Source: Mucilaginibacter boryungensis (GTDB lineage: Bacteria > Bacteroidota > Bacteroidia > Sphingobacteriales > Sphingobacteriaceae). From it: a stretch of 64,000 bases of DNA. This document shows positions 44,494-54,203 of the stretch, in pieces; positions within the stretch are counted from its first letter, which is position 1, and each line of letters starts with the position of its first letter. The notes under the pieces were generated by a model, which saw only the letters and a list, made by a program, of their open reading frames with translations, had not been told where the DNA came from and did not search any database. The translations under genes and the position numbers were made by a program. The stretch is from positions 744,001-808,000 of the forward strand of contig NZ_JADFFM010000002.1 of NCBI RefSeq assembly GCF_015221995.1, given 5' to 3'.

Positions 44494-46023
44494 TTAAACC
44501 ACCACCTTCTCCCGGTTCAGCAGCTTCCAGATCGCATCTACATATTCCCGGTCGTTAGCCAGGCGGGGTACTTTATGCTGACCGCCAAGTTTGCCGCGCT
44601 CTTTCATCCATTGCAAAAAGGTGCCTTGTGGTACAGGGTGCACCACTGGTCGACGCAGTGCCATGTCTTTAAAGCGTTTGGCATCGTAGTCTGAGTTTAG
44701 CTTGCGCAGCGTTTCATCCAGCAGGTCCACAAAGCGGTCAAACTCCTGCGGATTTTGTTCAAATTCTATCAGCCATTCATGCCCGCCCGATTCATCGTCT
44801 TTAAAATAAATAGGCGCGGCGGTATAATCGCGGATGATAGCGCCGGTGTAGCGGCAGGCTTTATCCAATGCGCGCTCGGCATTATCGATGATCAGCTCTT
44901 CGCCAAAGGCATTAATAAAGTGTTTGGTACGCCCTGTAATTTGAATGCGATAAGGCGATAAAGAGGTAAAGCGTACCGTATCGCCTATTAGATAACGCCA
45001 TAGCCCGGCGTTGGTGGAAATAACCAGCGCATAGTTTTTGTCAAGTTCAACCTGGTCTAAAGTAAGCGTAGGCGGTTCTACATCGTTTAGATGTTCAAAA
45101 GGGATAAACTCGTAAAAAATGCCGTAATCCAGCATCAGCAGCATATCGCCGCTATCGCTGGTATCCTGTATCCCAAAAAAGCCTTCCGATGCATTGTAAA
45201 TATCAATATAATACATCTCCTCGCTGGGGATCAGCTGCTTAAACACATCGCGGTAAGGGGTAAAATTAACTGCGCCGTGGAAATATAGTTCCAGGTTGGG
45301 CCAAACTTCCAGCAGGTTATTTTTGCCGGTAATTTCCAGTATACGCTTAAATAACAGCAAGTTCCAGGTGGGTACACCGCTAATGCTGGTTACGTTTACA
45401 TCCTTGGTGGCATAGGCCATTTTTTCTATCTTCTCATCAAAGTTTTCCAGCAGGGCTATATCCAGGTGCGGGGTACGATAAAACTCGGCCCAAAGGGGCA
45501 GGTTTTTCATGATCACTGCAGACAGATCGCCCGAAAAACTATCGGAGTTTAGCTGGCTAACCTGCGCGCTGCCCCCCAGTGTTAAACTTTTACCGGTGAA
45601 GATGCGGGCATTGGGGCGGTTGTTGAAGTACAGCGTCAGCATATCCTTGCCCCCCTTAAAGTGGCATTCCTCTAAAGATTCCTCACTTACGGGGATAAAC
45701 TTACTCCTGTCGTTTGTAGTGCCCGATGATTTGGCAAACCACCTGATCTCGGACGGCCACAACACATTTTGCTCGCCTTTCAGCATCCGCTCAATATAGG
45801 GCTTCAGGGTATCGTAAGTCTGTATGGGTACGCGCTGTTTAAACTGCGCGTAGTTTTCGATGCTTTTGTAATGGTGTTGTTTACCCCACTCGGTATTTTC
45901 GGCCCAGGATATGAGTTGTTCAAACCATTCTTCCTGTACCTCGTTGGGGTATTTCATAAAAAGCTCTATCTGGTGGATACGCTTTTTAATAAACCAGGTA
46001 AAAACAGAGTTAAATATTGTCAT
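44494..46023 (-). CDS. GH3 family acyl-adenylating enzyme
   Basis: The 509-aa protein matches bacterial members of the plant GH3 auxin-responsive family. It has the N-terminal TEWGKQHHYKSIENYAQFKQRVPIQTYDTLKPYIERML, the ATP-binding P-loop-like AKSSGTTNDRSKFIPVS, a later YIDIYNASEGFFGIQD, and LWRYLIGDTVRF. GH3 enzymes join carboxylic acids to amines through acyl-adenylates. The bacterial substrate is unknown. Full length. It ends 33 bases past the last REP element and lies downstream of lptB in the same direction. Confidence 0.92.
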   Translation of the reverse strand: MTIFNSVFTWFIKKRIHQIELFMKYPNEVQEEWFEQLISWAENTEWGKQHHYKSIENYAQFKQRVPIQTYDTLKPYIERMLKGEQNVLWPSEIRWFAKSSGTTNDRSKFIPVSEESLEECHFKGGKDMLTLYFNNRPNARIFTGKSLTLGGSAQVSQLNSDSFSGDLSAVIMKNLPLWAEFYRTPHLDIALLENFDEKIEKMAYATKDVNVTSISGVPTWNLLLFKRILEITGKNNLLEVWPNLELYFHGAVNFTPYRDVFKQLIPSEEMYYIDIYNASEGFFGIQDTSDSGDMLLMLDYGIFYEFIPFEHLNDVEPPTLTLDQVELDKNYALVISTNAGLWRYLIGDTVRFTSLSPYRIQITGRTKHFINAFGEELIIDNAERALDKACRYTGAIIRDYTAAPIYFKDDESGGHEWLIEFEQNPQEFDRFVDLLDETLRKLNSDYDAKRFKDMALRRPVVHPVPQGTFLQWMKERGKLGGQHKVPRLANDREYVDAIWKLLNREKVVV

Positions 46024-46050
46024 GCAGGCTAAAGCAGATGTTAGCGCAAT

Positions 46051-46809
46051 TTAAGGATTAAAAACTTTTCTTTTCAAAACAAAATTACTCCCCAGGTATA
46101 CTTTTCTCACCATTTCGTTATTAGCCAGCACTTCAGGTTCACCGCTTTCTAAAATTTTCCCTTCAAACAGCAGGTAAGCCCGGTCGGTTATCGATAGGGT
46201 TTCCTGTACGTTATGGTCGGTAATTAATATACCGATGTTCTTATGTTTTAGTTTGGCTACCAGTGCCTGTATCTCTTCAACCGCTATTGGGTCTACACCG
46301 GCAAAAGGTTCATCCAGCAATACAAATTTTGGTTCGGCGGCCAGGGCGCGGGCAATCTCGGTACGGCGGCGTTCACCCCCCGATAACAGGTCGCCACGGT
46401 TACGGCGCACTTTATGCAGACTAAACTCGTCTATCAATTCTTCCAGCTTTTCCTGCTGGCGCACGCGGGGCATATCGCCCATTTCCAATATGGCTTTAAT
46501 ATTGTCCTCTACCGATAACTTCCGGAAAACAGAAGCTTCCTGAGCCAAATAACCAATGCCCTTTTGGGCGCGGCGGTACATAGGGTCTTTCGTGATGATC
46601 TCATCATCCAGGTAAATTTCTCCTTCATTAGGCTTTATCAGGCCCACTATCATATAAAAAGATGTGGTTTTACCCGCGCCGTTTGGCCCCAGTAAACCAA
46701 CAATCTCGCCTTGCGATACATTGAACGATACGTGGTTAACCACTGTGCGCTGCTTATATTTCTTTACTAAATTTTCTGCCCGTAAATTCAGTTTTTTATC
46801 GTCGCTCAT
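46051..46809 (-). CDS. lptB: LPS export ABC transporter ATPase
   Basis: Energises LPS extraction from the inner membrane with LptFG. The 252-aa ATPase has Walker [17 protein letters not shown] (about residues 37-52), Q-loop with QEASVF, signature [16 protein letters not shown], Walker [14 protein letters not shown] and H-loop ILITDHNV. Its ATG begins directly before the recJ stop region (one base apart), indicating coupling with recJ. LptC is encoded at 14007-14594, so Lpt genes are scattered in this genome. Confidence 0.95.
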   Translation of the reverse strand: MSDDKKLNLRAENLVKKYKQRTVVNHVSFNVSQGEIVGLLGPNGAGKTTSFYMIVGLIKPNEGEIYLDDEIITKDPMYRRAQKGIGYLAQEASVFRKLSVEDNIKAILEMGDMPRVRQQEKLEELIDEFSLHKVRRNRGDLLSGGERRRTEIARALAAEPKFVLLDEPFAGVDPIAVEEIQALVAKLKHKNIGILITDHNVQETLSITDRAYLLFEGKILESGEPEVLANNEMVRKVYLGSNFVLKRKVFNP

Positions 46810-48516
46810 TTAACTGTTAAATCTAATACCTTTTATATTCAATTGTATGCTACGCTTGTCGCGCCAGGCGTTTTCTTCAATGCTGTAGCAGATATCAAAC
46901 GGCTTACCGCCGTTTATGTTATCCAGGTGTTCGGCCTGGCCAAAAGCAATGGCCTCAAAAAAAGGCGACCCCGGCTGATCGACACACATTTTAATATGCT
47001 GGTTGCCAACCAAACCCGCCACACCCCTAACATACACATTTTTGCTTAGGAAAACCGGCGACATGTTCTCGGGGCCAAACGGCGCGAACTGCTGCAATAT
47101 CCTGAAAAATTTCGGGTCTACCTGGCTTAGTTCCAGTTCGGCTTCAATTTGTATTTCAGGTATCAATAATTCGGGGGGGATAGTAGCGCTTACTACCTCC
47201 TCAAAGCGGTTGGCAAAGGCAGCTACATTTTCAGGCTTCATAGTTAGGCCGGCGGCGTATTTATGTCCGCCAAACTGTATCAGCAAATCGCTGCATCCGC
47301 ACAAAGCTTCGTACAAATCAAACCCCCGCACTGAACGCGCCGAACCGGCCACATGCCCGTTTGACCGGGTAAGGACGATGGTTGGGCGATAATATTTCTC
47401 TGTTAACCGCGAGGCTACAATACCAATAACGCCCTTGTGCCAACCCTCGTTATAAACTACGGTCGATTTCCGGTCTATCAGCAGCTGGTCATTATCTATC
47501 ATGCTCAACGCATCGCCGGTAATGGATAGATCGTGTTCTTTACGCTCCAGGTTTTTAATATTGATAAGCACCCCTTTGGCATTGGCATCGTCCTCGTGGC
47601 AGGCTATCAATAGTTCAACTGCATGTTTGGCATCGTCAATACGCCCGGCAGCATTAATACGCGGACCAAGCAGAAAAACTACATCGCTGATGGTATAGCC
47701 GTTACTTTTACCCGCCACGCCCATCAACGCTTTTACGCCAATACACGGGTTGTTATTAATTTGCTGCAGGCCAAAATAGGCCAGTACCCGGTTCTCGCCG
47801 GTAATGTGCACAATATCGCAGGCTATACTTATAGCTACCAGGTCCAGGTAGCAGGTAATTTCTTCAAAAGGGATATCATGCACCTGGGTATAGGCCTGTA
47901 TCAGCTTAAAGCCAATACCGCAACCCGAAAGTTCTTTATAGGGGTAATCGCAGCCAGGCCGCTTAGGGTCGAGCAAGGCTACAGCTGCCGGTAATTCATC
48001 AGCAGGCAGGTGATGGTCGCAGATAATAAAATCAACACCCAAAGTATTGGCATAGGCAACTTTATCAACCGATTTAATCCCGCAGTCCAATGCAATGATC
48101 AGACTGAACCCGTTTTCAGCAGCATAGTCTATCCCTTTGGTTGATATACCATAGCCTTCAAGGTAACGGTCGGGGATATAGTATTCCAGGTTATTATACT
48201 GTTTGCTAAAAAAGCTATATACCAGCGCTACTGATGTAGTACCGTCCACATCATAATCGCCATAGATCAGTATCTTTTCGTTATGGGCAATTGCTTTGTC
48301 TATCCGCCCGATAGCTTGTTCCATCCCACCCATCAGAAATGGATCGTGCAGGTGTTCAAGCATAGGGCGAAAAAAATGCTTAGCCTCATCAAAGGTTTGT
48401 ATACCGCGGTGCACCAGCAGCGTACTTAAAACCGGATGAATACCCAACCCTGCGGACAATTGCTGCACCGTTTCCTTATTCCCAGTTTCGTTTAATGTCC
48501 AGCGTTTTTGTTGCAT
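46810..48516 (-). CDS. recJ: Single-stranded-DNA-specific exonuclease RecJ
   Basis: 5'-3' ssDNA exonuclease of recombination and mismatch repair. The 568-aa DHH-family protein has motif DYDVDGTTSV (residues 87-96), LDCGI (about 144), the DHH motif in ICDHHLPADE (167-169), LLGPRINAAGRI, and the DHHA1 RNA/DNA-binding GGHKYAAGLTM. An OB-like C-terminal domain follows. It is upstream of lptB in a two-gene unit and divergent from the MBL-fold gene. Confidence 0.95.
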   Translation of the reverse strand: MQQKRWTLNETGNKETVQQLSAGLGIHPVLSTLLVHRGIQTFDEAKHFFRPMLEHLHDPFLMGGMEQAIGRIDKAIAHNEKILIYGDYDVDGTTSVALVYSFFSKQYNNLEYYIPDRYLEGYGISTKGIDYAAENGFSLIIALDCGIKSVDKVAYANTLGVDFIICDHHLPADELPAAVALLDPKRPGCDYPYKELSGCGIGFKLIQAYTQVHDIPFEEITCYLDLVAISIACDIVHITGENRVLAYFGLQQINNNPCIGVKALMGVAGKSNGYTISDVVFLLGPRINAAGRIDDAKHAVELLIACHEDDANAKGVLINIKNLERKEHDLSITGDALSMIDNDQLLIDRKSTVVYNEGWHKGVIGIVASRLTEKYYRPTIVLTRSNGHVAGSARSVRGFDLYEALCGCSDLLIQFGGHKYAAGLTMKPENVAAFANRFEEVVSATIPPELLIPEIQIEAELELSQVDPKFFRILQQFAPFGPENMSPVFLSKNVYVRGVAGLVGNQHIKMCVDQPGSPFFEAIAFGQAEHLDNINGGKPFDICYSIEENAWRDKRSIQLNIKGIRFNS

Positions 48517-48536
48517 AATACATTGCTCGCCACTTA

Positions 48537-48633
48537 CACGTCATTGCGAGGAGCGTAGCGACGTGGCAATCCCCAACTTGCAGAGCGGCTCTGTATATCT
48601 GGGATTGCCACGCTATCGCTCGCAATGACGTGC
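48537..48633. repeat. Fold-back repeat between recJ and the MBL gene
   Basis: Left arm CACGTCATTGCGAGGAGCG... and right arm ...GCTCGCAATGACGTG pair over about 35 bases (48537-48575 with 48599-48633) with small mismatches around a GC-containing loop. It resembles the CGTCATTGCGAGG fold-back repeats common in Bacteroidota intergenic DNA. Confidence 0.75.
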
Positions 48634-48654
48634 GGGTGGTTTTGCTTAATTGAC

Positions 48655-48662
48655 TATCTTTG
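48655..48662 (+). promoter_or_regulatory. Candidate -7 box (TATCTTTG) of the MBL gene
   Basis: An exact TAnnTTTG match 63 bases before ATG 48725. It lies inside the longer possible ORF that starts at 48650, which supports the shorter start. No -33 TTTG at ideal spacing. Confidence 0.5.
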
Positions 48663-48724
48663 TAAATATAATTATCGCGTTATTAACGCCCAAAATTACA
48701 TTCAAATATCGGGAAAGCAGCAAT

Positions 48725-49495
48725 ATGGAAATTTTTGTATTAGGTGAGGGTTCGTATTCGGTTGATGCTACCAAGAAATTTATTCCGTTCGATCCGCAGG
48801 TTGATAATTTTAAGGACAGGCCGGCCTCGCTGTTTATCCATGTGAACCCGTTTTTGGTGAAAATGGGGGGCGACCTGATCTTATTTGATGCCGGCCTGGG
48901 TTATAAAGATACCCATGACGAATTATTTTTGCACCAGCATATCCGCAATGCCGGGTTCGATCCGGATGATGTGACGCTGGTATTGATGTCGCACCTGCAT
49001 TACGACCATTCGGGCGGATTAGTGGTTGAGCAGCATGGCCGTTTCGAGCCATCGTTCCCCAATGCCGAATACGTGGTACAAAAAGGTGAATGGGAATTTG
49101 CCATTACCGGAAAATCAAGCAGCTATCACAAAGAGATATTTGAAGTACTGGAACGCTCGGCCAGGTTAACTTTTGTGGAAGGCAGCGGCGAATTTAAACC
49201 CGGGATGCGCTATGAGCTTTCGGGCGGGCATTCCCCATATCACCAGGTTTGGTGGCTTAATGATGGCACCGATAAGTGCTTCTTTGGCGGCGACGAACTG
49301 CCTGAGCCCGAGCAATTGATACGCCGTTTTATAGCTAAGTATGATTATGACGGGCGTAAAGCCATGCAACTGCGCGAGCAATATGGCAAAATAGCCGCGG
49401 CCGAAGGCTGGAAATGCTTGTTTTACCACGCAAAATCAAATGCGGTAGGGACCGTGCGCGAAGAAAATGATGGGTTTATTGTAACACCGGCTTAG
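48725..49495 (+). CDS. MBL-fold metallo-hydrolase
   Basis: From ATG 48725 the 256-aa enzyme begins MEIFVLGEGSYSVDATKKF. It carries the metal motif MSHLHYDHSGG (HxHxDH), upstream DLILFDAGLG, a later YELSGGHSPYHQVWW and the last His in FYHAKSN. It belongs to the lactonase/phosphodiesterase-like MBL group, with unspecified substrate. The frame is open for 25 more codons upstream, but the promoter box and homology favour 48725. Its 3' end overlaps the response-regulator gene by 4 bases, tail to tail. Confidence 0.88.
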   Translation: MEIFVLGEGSYSVDATKKFIPFDPQVDNFKDRPASLFIHVNPFLVKMGGDLILFDAGLGYKDTHDELFLHQHIRNAGFDPDDVTLVLMSHLHYDHSGGLVVEQHGRFEPSFPNAEYVVQKGEWEFAITGKSSSYHKEIFEVLERSARLTFVEGSGEFKPGMRYELSGGHSPYHQVWWLNDGTDKCFFGGDELPEPEQLIRRFIAKYDYDGRKAMQLREQYGKIAAAEGWKCLFYHAKSNAVGTVREENDGFIVTPA

Positions 49496-49911
49496 TGTTT
49501 TTCACCTTTTTCAAATAATTCGTTTATTTTTTCAATGTTCAGCGGTTTCGATATAAAATCGACCACCAACGGGTACGATTTTGCTTTGCTGATATCGTTG
49601 CTGAAAACAGATGATGAAATAATGAATATTTTAGTTTTGCCTGTAGTGTCTATTTTTAATTTATCGTACTCATCCAAAAATTCCCAGCCATTCATTATAG
49701 GCATATTTATATCCAAAAGAATATAATCGGGCAGTTTAGACGGGTCTTTGCTGCGGATATCCAATAGCTGGTCAATCGCGAATTTCCCATTCAGGCAAGC
49801 AGTAATTTCTGTATTCAATAAGGCCTTTTTTATCAGCTTAATGGAAATGAAATTATTTATCTCATCATCATCAACTAATAATATACTTACCGGCCGGGCA
49901 TCTATGTTCAT
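49492..49911 (-). CDS. Single-domain response regulator
   Basis: The 139-aa receiver has a complete phosphorylation site: acidic pair LLVDDDEINN (residues 11-16), acceptor Asp in YILLDINMPIMNGWEF (about 68), Ser/Thr switch IISSS and Lys in FISKPL. There is no output domain, as in CheY-like proteins. Unlike the receiver at 32045 its acidic pocket is intact. A partner kinase is not adjacent. Confidence 0.92.
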   Translation of the reverse strand: MNIDARPVSILLVDDDEINNFISIKLIKKALLNTEITACLNGKFAIDQLLDIRSKDPSKLPDYILLDINMPIMNGWEFLDEYDKLKIDTTGKTKIFIISSSVFSNDISKAKSYPLVVDFISKPLNIEKINELFEKGEKH

Positions 49912-50266
49912 ATATAGTATGTATACGTTGCAGCAAATTAAAAGGTTTTATTCCTTAAAGTTTTAAAAACACCCAGTAAAAGGAAATTGTTTCCCTATTA
50001 AATTTTTAATTTCCTCTGTTCAAATGTATATAAAGCATCACAATAAAGCATATTGCATATGCAAATTATTCTATGCTTGGTAAAAATGTGCAAATTGCCC
50101 TATAAATCAAAAAGTTATAAACTGTAAAAAAACAGTGCCAACACATATTTTACATAAAGCTAACACTTTTGAAATTAATTGCAGTTAAACTTGCATCATA
50201 AATTTTGCGTGCCTGTTACAAAATAACCGGTCCGGCTTATACTAAAAATTTTTACATCCGTTTTTG
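49912..50266. other. Divergent promoter region, response regulator / bshA
   Basis: 355 AT-rich bases between two divergent genes. A small hairpin GGAAA-TTG-TTTCC lies at about 49981-49993. No exact TAnnTTTG box was found; TAAATTTTG at about 50200 is close. No gene seen. Confidence 0.45.
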
Positions 50267-51412
50267 ATGAAAATTGGAATAGTTTGTTACCCTACTTTTG
50301 GCGGCAGCGGTGTTGTTGCTACCGAATTGGGCAAGGCACTGGCCGATAACGGTCACCATGTTCACTTTATTACCTATAACCAACCCGCCCGGCTGGATTT
50401 TTTTTCCGAGAACCTGTTTTATCACGAGGTAGCCGTTAGTAAATACCCGTTGTTTGATTACCCGCCTTATGAACTGGCCCTGGCCAGCCGGATGGTTGAT
50501 GTGGTACGTTTTGAACAGCTGGACGTTTTACATGTACACTACGCCATCCCGCATGCATCGGCGGCATTTATGGCTAAGCAGATACTGGCTACCTATGGTA
50601 TCCATATCCCGGTAATTACCACCCTGCACGGTACCGATATTACCCTGGTGGGGAACGACCGCACCTACAAGCCCGTAGTTACCTTCTCTATCAATCAAAG
50701 CGATGGGGTAACCGCGGTATCACAGCATTTAAAAGATGATACTTACCGCTTTTTTGAGATCACCCGCGATATTAAGGTAATATATAACTTTATAGACCTG
50801 AAACGCTTTAGCCTTAAACCACGCGATCATTTTAAGAAAGCCATTGCGCCCAACGGCGAAAAAATACTGGTGCATACTTCCAATTTCCGCAAGGTGAAAC
50901 GGACCCAGGATGTAGTACGCATGTTTGCCAAAATAAACGCGGTTATCCCATCTAAACTATTAATGGTGGGCGACGGCCAGGAACGCCCCGAATGTGAGCA
51001 GTTGTGCCGCGATTTGGGTGTGGGCGATAATGTCCGCTTTTTAGGCAAGCAGGATGCTGTAGAAGAGATACTTTCCATATCCGACCTGTTTATGATGCCT
51101 TCCGAATCGGAAAGTTTTGGTTTAGCGGCGTTGGAGGCTATGGCCTGCAAAGTGCCGGTTATCAGCAGCAATGCGGGGGGCTTACCCGAACTGAATATAG
51201 AAGGTGAAACCGGCTTTTTACGCGATATTGGCGATGTGGACGGTATGGCCGAACGTGCCATCTATATTTTACAGGACGATGCCCGCCTGCTACAATTTAA
51301 AGAGAACGCCCTGGCCCGCGCCAAATTGTTTGACCTGGCCCTGATACTACCGCAATACGAGAATTATTACCGGCAGATAATTGAAGAAAGTAAAGCGAAA
51401 CAATCGTCATAA
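50267..51412 (+). CDS. bshA: N-acetyl-alpha-D-glucosaminyl L-malate synthase
   Basis: First enzyme of bacillithiol synthesis, a GT4 glycosyltransferase joining UDP-GlcNAc and L-malate. The 381-aa protein begins MKIGIVCYPTFGGSGVVATELGKALADNGHHVHFITYNQPARL and has the BshA-typical FYHEVAVSKYPLFDYPPYELALASRM, TTLHGTDITLVG, and donor site MPSESESFGLAALEAMACKVPVI. ATG 50267 is preferred over a TTG one codon earlier. A bidirectional terminator overlaps its stop codon. Confidence 0.95.
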   Translation: MKIGIVCYPTFGGSGVVATELGKALADNGHHVHFITYNQPARLDFFSENLFYHEVAVSKYPLFDYPPYELALASRMVDVVRFEQLDVLHVHYAIPHASAAFMAKQILATYGIHIPVITTLHGTDITLVGNDRTYKPVVTFSINQSDGVTAVSQHLKDDTYRFFEITRDIKVIYNFIDLKRFSLKPRDHFKKAIAPNGEKILVHTSNFRKVKRTQDVVRMFAKINAVIPSKLLMVGDGQERPECEQLCRDLGVGDNVRFLGKQDAVEEILSISDLFMMPSESESFGLAALEAMACKVPVISSNAGGLPELNIEGETGFLRDIGDVDGMAERAIYILQDDARLLQFKENALARAKLFDLALILPQYENYYRQIIEESKAKQSS

Positions 51413-51448
51413 AACAAAACGCCCCGGTTAACCGGGGCGTTTTGTTTT
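51411..51448. terminator. Bidirectional intrinsic terminator
   Basis: A perfect 18-bp stem (AAAACAAAACGCCCCGGT and its complement) around a TA loop, flanked by A and T runs. It serves bshA on plus and the desaturase on minus, which converge here. Confidence 0.93.
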
Positions 51449-51478
51449 ATAATTTTCTTTGAGAACTATCTAAAGAGG

Positions 51479-52207
51479 CTATGCTTTTCGTAAACGGATA
51501 ATGCGTAGTTTGTGCATGATCTTAATGATGGGGTAAGACGGATCAAACTCGTACCACTTTTGCGCAAAGTTTACATCGTTTGGTTTTTTGTGATGATTGT
51601 TCTGAAACAATTCGCCCAGCATCAGAAAATCCAGCGGAAGCGAGTTTTTGCTGTGGTCGTCGTTATCGTGGTTACTATAGCCGTATTTATGGCCGCACCA
51701 GTTTACAATTGCCCCGTGCAGCGGGCCCATTATAAAATGGAAGGGCAGCAACATCCACAGATACCAGTGGTTAGCAAACATCACATAAAAGCCAATGTAA
51801 AATGCCACAAAAAACAGGCGGGTTATCCATAGGTCGCCAAAACGGTCAACAAAACTCCAGGTAGGGTAACGGTCTATAAATTGGGCCTCGGGTTCCAATT
51901 TATATTTACGATAATCCAGGTAAATAGTCTTGGTTTTCATCATCAACCCCCAAACATCCTTAATAAAATGCGGCGAATGCGGGTCTTTCTCGGTATCGCT
52001 GTAGGCATGGTGCATACGGTGCATAATGGCATAAGCGCGTGGGTTAAGAAATGATGAGCCCTGGAAAAGGAACGTGCAGAAATAGAAAACCTTTTCCCAA
52101 AAGCTGTTCATTTTAAACATCTTATGCGATGCGTAACGGTGCAGGAAAAATGTTTGAAAGAACAAAGACAGGAACCAATGAGCTAAAAAGAATGCTAAAA
52201 TTATCAT
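51479..52207 (-). CDS. Acyl-CoA/acyl-lipid desaturase
   Basis: Membrane di-iron fatty-acid desaturase, probably delta-9. The 242-aa protein has three histidine boxes, HRYASH (23-28), HRMHH (about 63-67) and QNNHHKKP, and four or more membrane spans. Asn-rich SNHDNDDHSKN follows HKYGY. It adjusts membrane fluidity. It is a single gene, terminated by the hairpin shared with bshA. Confidence 0.92.
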   Translation of the reverse strand: MIILAFFLAHWFLSLFFQTFFLHRYASHKMFKMNSFWEKVFYFCTFLFQGSSFLNPRAYAIMHRMHHAYSDTEKDPHSPHFIKDVWGLMMKTKTIYLDYRKYKLEPEAQFIDRYPTWSFVDRFGDLWITRLFFVAFYIGFYVMFANHWYLWMLLPFHFIMGPLHGAIVNWCGHKYGYSNHDNDDHSKNSLPLDFLMLGELFQNNHHKKPNDVNFAQKWYEFDPSYPIIKIMHKLRIIRLRKA

Positions 52208-52479
52208 TATAGAATTTAAATATTGTTAACCAAATGGGGTATTTGAGGCTTGGTTTTTATGAATTTTTATTTTTTGCGAAAGTACATTAATAATCCCTTA
52301 TTTTTTTGCTGCTGTTATAAATTCCGGCGTTGTGCCGAAATATTAACTTTATCTTAACCCAATTATAAACTTGCTGCTGGCTGTGGTTTTATACAAAAAT
52401 CTCCCGGGGATATATAAATTATAAACCTATTTGAAGCAGGAAAGTTTGCTGTTATTGTTAAATGCCACGATACAGGCAG

Positions 52480-52809
52480 TTATAAGGTCCACATGCCTGG
52501 GGTGTCGCGGTGATGGGATATCATTTCAATAATTTCCTGCACTTCGTCGCTGTTTAATTCCTGCTGGCCATCGGCGGTATAAGTAAACAATTTTCCGGGT
52601 TGCTCAAAAGTAATATAACCCATATAATCGGGATCAGTGTTTTTAGTAAGATGCAGGTTGCTTTCAATACTCCGCTGATTGTGTTGTTTACTGTTCCTGT
52701 AAATACTGTAGGTATACGTAAGCACCGGGTGCCCATCCACGTGGGCCTGGCTGTCAGGTATAATCATTACGGGAAGATCAGTTCCAACGGTAAAAAATAT
52801 GGGCTGCAT
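52480..52809 (-). CDS. Hypothetical protein, 109 aa
   Basis: I recognise no family. The protein is soluble, with an N-terminal beta-rich half (FFTVGTDLPVMIIPDSQAHVDGHPVLTYTYSIYRN) and a C-terminal acidic helix (ELNSDEVQEIIEMISHH). It has an ATG start, sensible codon use and no overlap with another gene, so it is probably real. Confidence 0.6.
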   Translation of the reverse strand: MQPIFFTVGTDLPVMIIPDSQAHVDGHPVLTYTYSIYRNSKQHNQRSIESNLHLTKNTDPDYMGYITFEQPGKLFTYTADGQQELNSDEVQEIIEMISHHRDTPGMWTL

Positions 52810-52887
52810 GGTAGTAGTATATTTTTACTATTACACCCAAGGGAGGGGTTATGTTTGCAGCGCCAGTTATAATTAGCTGAAAATAAA

Positions 52888-52933
52888 ATAAGCAGTTAGC
52901 AATTACTTAAAAAAGAAACTGCTAACTGCTTAT
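52888..52933 (-). terminator. Terminator-like inverted repeat after the oxygenase gene
   Basis: A 13-bp stem ATAAGCAGTTAGC/GCTAACTGCTTAT with a 20-base A-rich loop. On minus it is followed by TTTTATTT. It lies 14 bases past the oxygenase stop codon. Confidence 0.75.
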
Positions 52934-52946
52934 CGCAAATTGAATG

Positions 52947-53909
52947 TTATTTCTTTAAACCAATTTCGCGTAAACGCTCGTCCAGGTATTCGCCAGCGGT
53001 CATATCTTCCCATTGTTTTGGATGTTCGGCATCGATACATGAATCCAGGCTGGACAGATCCATATCCGAACGCGGATGCAGGAAGAAAGGTACCGAATAG
53101 CGCGAATTCTTCATCAGCTCGCGCGGCGGGTTAACTACCCGGTGGGTGGTAGATTTTAGCTTACCGTTGGTTAAACGCTGTAGCATATCGCCCACGTTAA
53201 CTACCACATCTTCCCCATGTGCACTTACCGGGAACCAGGTGTTTTCGCGGGTCAGCAGCTCCAGGCCGTCGGCGCTGGCGCCAATCAGCAGGGTGATCAG
53301 GTTAATATCCTCATGCGCGCCGGCACGTACCGCGTCGGCAGGTAATGAATCCGGATCTTCTATACCAAAATAATGCAGGGTGCGTAAAATAGAATTACCG
53401 TTATGCACATGCTTATCAAAATAATGCTCATCCAAACCCAAATAAACCGCAATAGCTTTCAGTAACGATTTACCTGCTGCTTCCAGCTTTTGGTAAACCT
53501 CGCGGGTTACTCTGTTAAACTCGGGCAGTTCTTCTACCATTACGTTATCCGGGTATTCATTCTTTACCGGGTCGCCATCTGTTACGGTTTGGCCAATTTG
53601 CCAAAACTCTTTCAAGTCGGGTACTTTAAAGCCTTTGGCGGTTTCTTTGCCTTTGCCGGTATAACCTCGCTGGCCACTTAGTTCAGGTATCTCGTATTTA
53701 GCTTTTACGTCATCAGGAAGTGCAAACAGGGCTTTTACCTGCGCATATAAATTATCTATCAATTCCTTGCTTAAGCCATGATTGGTAATGGTTACAAAGC
53801 CGGTGGTATTAAAAGCCTTGCCAATCTCATCTGAAAACTTTTTCCGTTGCTCTGCTGTACCATTAATATAGGTATCCAGATCTAAACGGGGGATGTTTAC
53901 TGTACTCAT
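52947..53909 (-). CDS. 2-oxoglutarate/Fe(II) oxygenase, isopenicillin N synthase family
   Basis: The 320-aa non-haem iron enzyme has the DIOX_N start (IPRLDLDTYINGT...GFVTITNHGLSKELID), the iron ligands His and Asp in AGAHEDINLITLL, the second His in KSTTHRVVNPP and the 2OG-binding Arg in RYSVPFFLHP. All catalytic residues are present. Bacteroidota homologues are annotated only by family; the substrate is unknown. It is monocistronic. Confidence 0.92.
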   Translation of the reverse strand: MSTVNIPRLDLDTYINGTAEQRKKFSDEIGKAFNTTGFVTITNHGLSKELIDNLYAQVKALFALPDDVKAKYEIPELSGQRGYTGKGKETAKGFKVPDLKEFWQIGQTVTDGDPVKNEYPDNVMVEELPEFNRVTREVYQKLEAAGKSLLKAIAVYLGLDEHYFDKHVHNGNSILRTLHYFGIEDPDSLPADAVRAGAHEDINLITLLIGASADGLELLTRENTWFPVSAHGEDVVVNVGDMLQRLTNGKLKSTTHRVVNPPRELMKNSRYSVPFFLHPRSDMDLSSLDSCIDAEHPKQWEDMTAGEYLDERLREIGLKK

Positions 53910-54203
53910 ATTTTAAAGTTTAAAAAGTAAAATTATCCAAATAATATTTTAATAAGTGCTGTTGTGCAAAAATATTTAGTTAGCTACAGTGGGTTTTGGA
54001 TGAAAATTGATTATCACTGCTAATTAACTAATGTATTGGCAATATGTTTTTTGATAATATAGAAGGGGAAACAACCAACTCTCAAGGCCAGACACTCCTG
54101 GTATAATGCCGTAGAGACCAGCAAGCTGCCCCTCTTATAAAACAATAGGTTAAACATTTTGTCATTATCTAAGTCAAATATTCCGACACGAATTTAAAAC
54201 CAA
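53910..54203. other. Divergent intergenic region without a gene
   Basis: 294 bases between the divergently transcribed oxygenase and the Gln-rich protein gene. No convincing promoter box or small ORF was seen. Confidence 0.4.
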
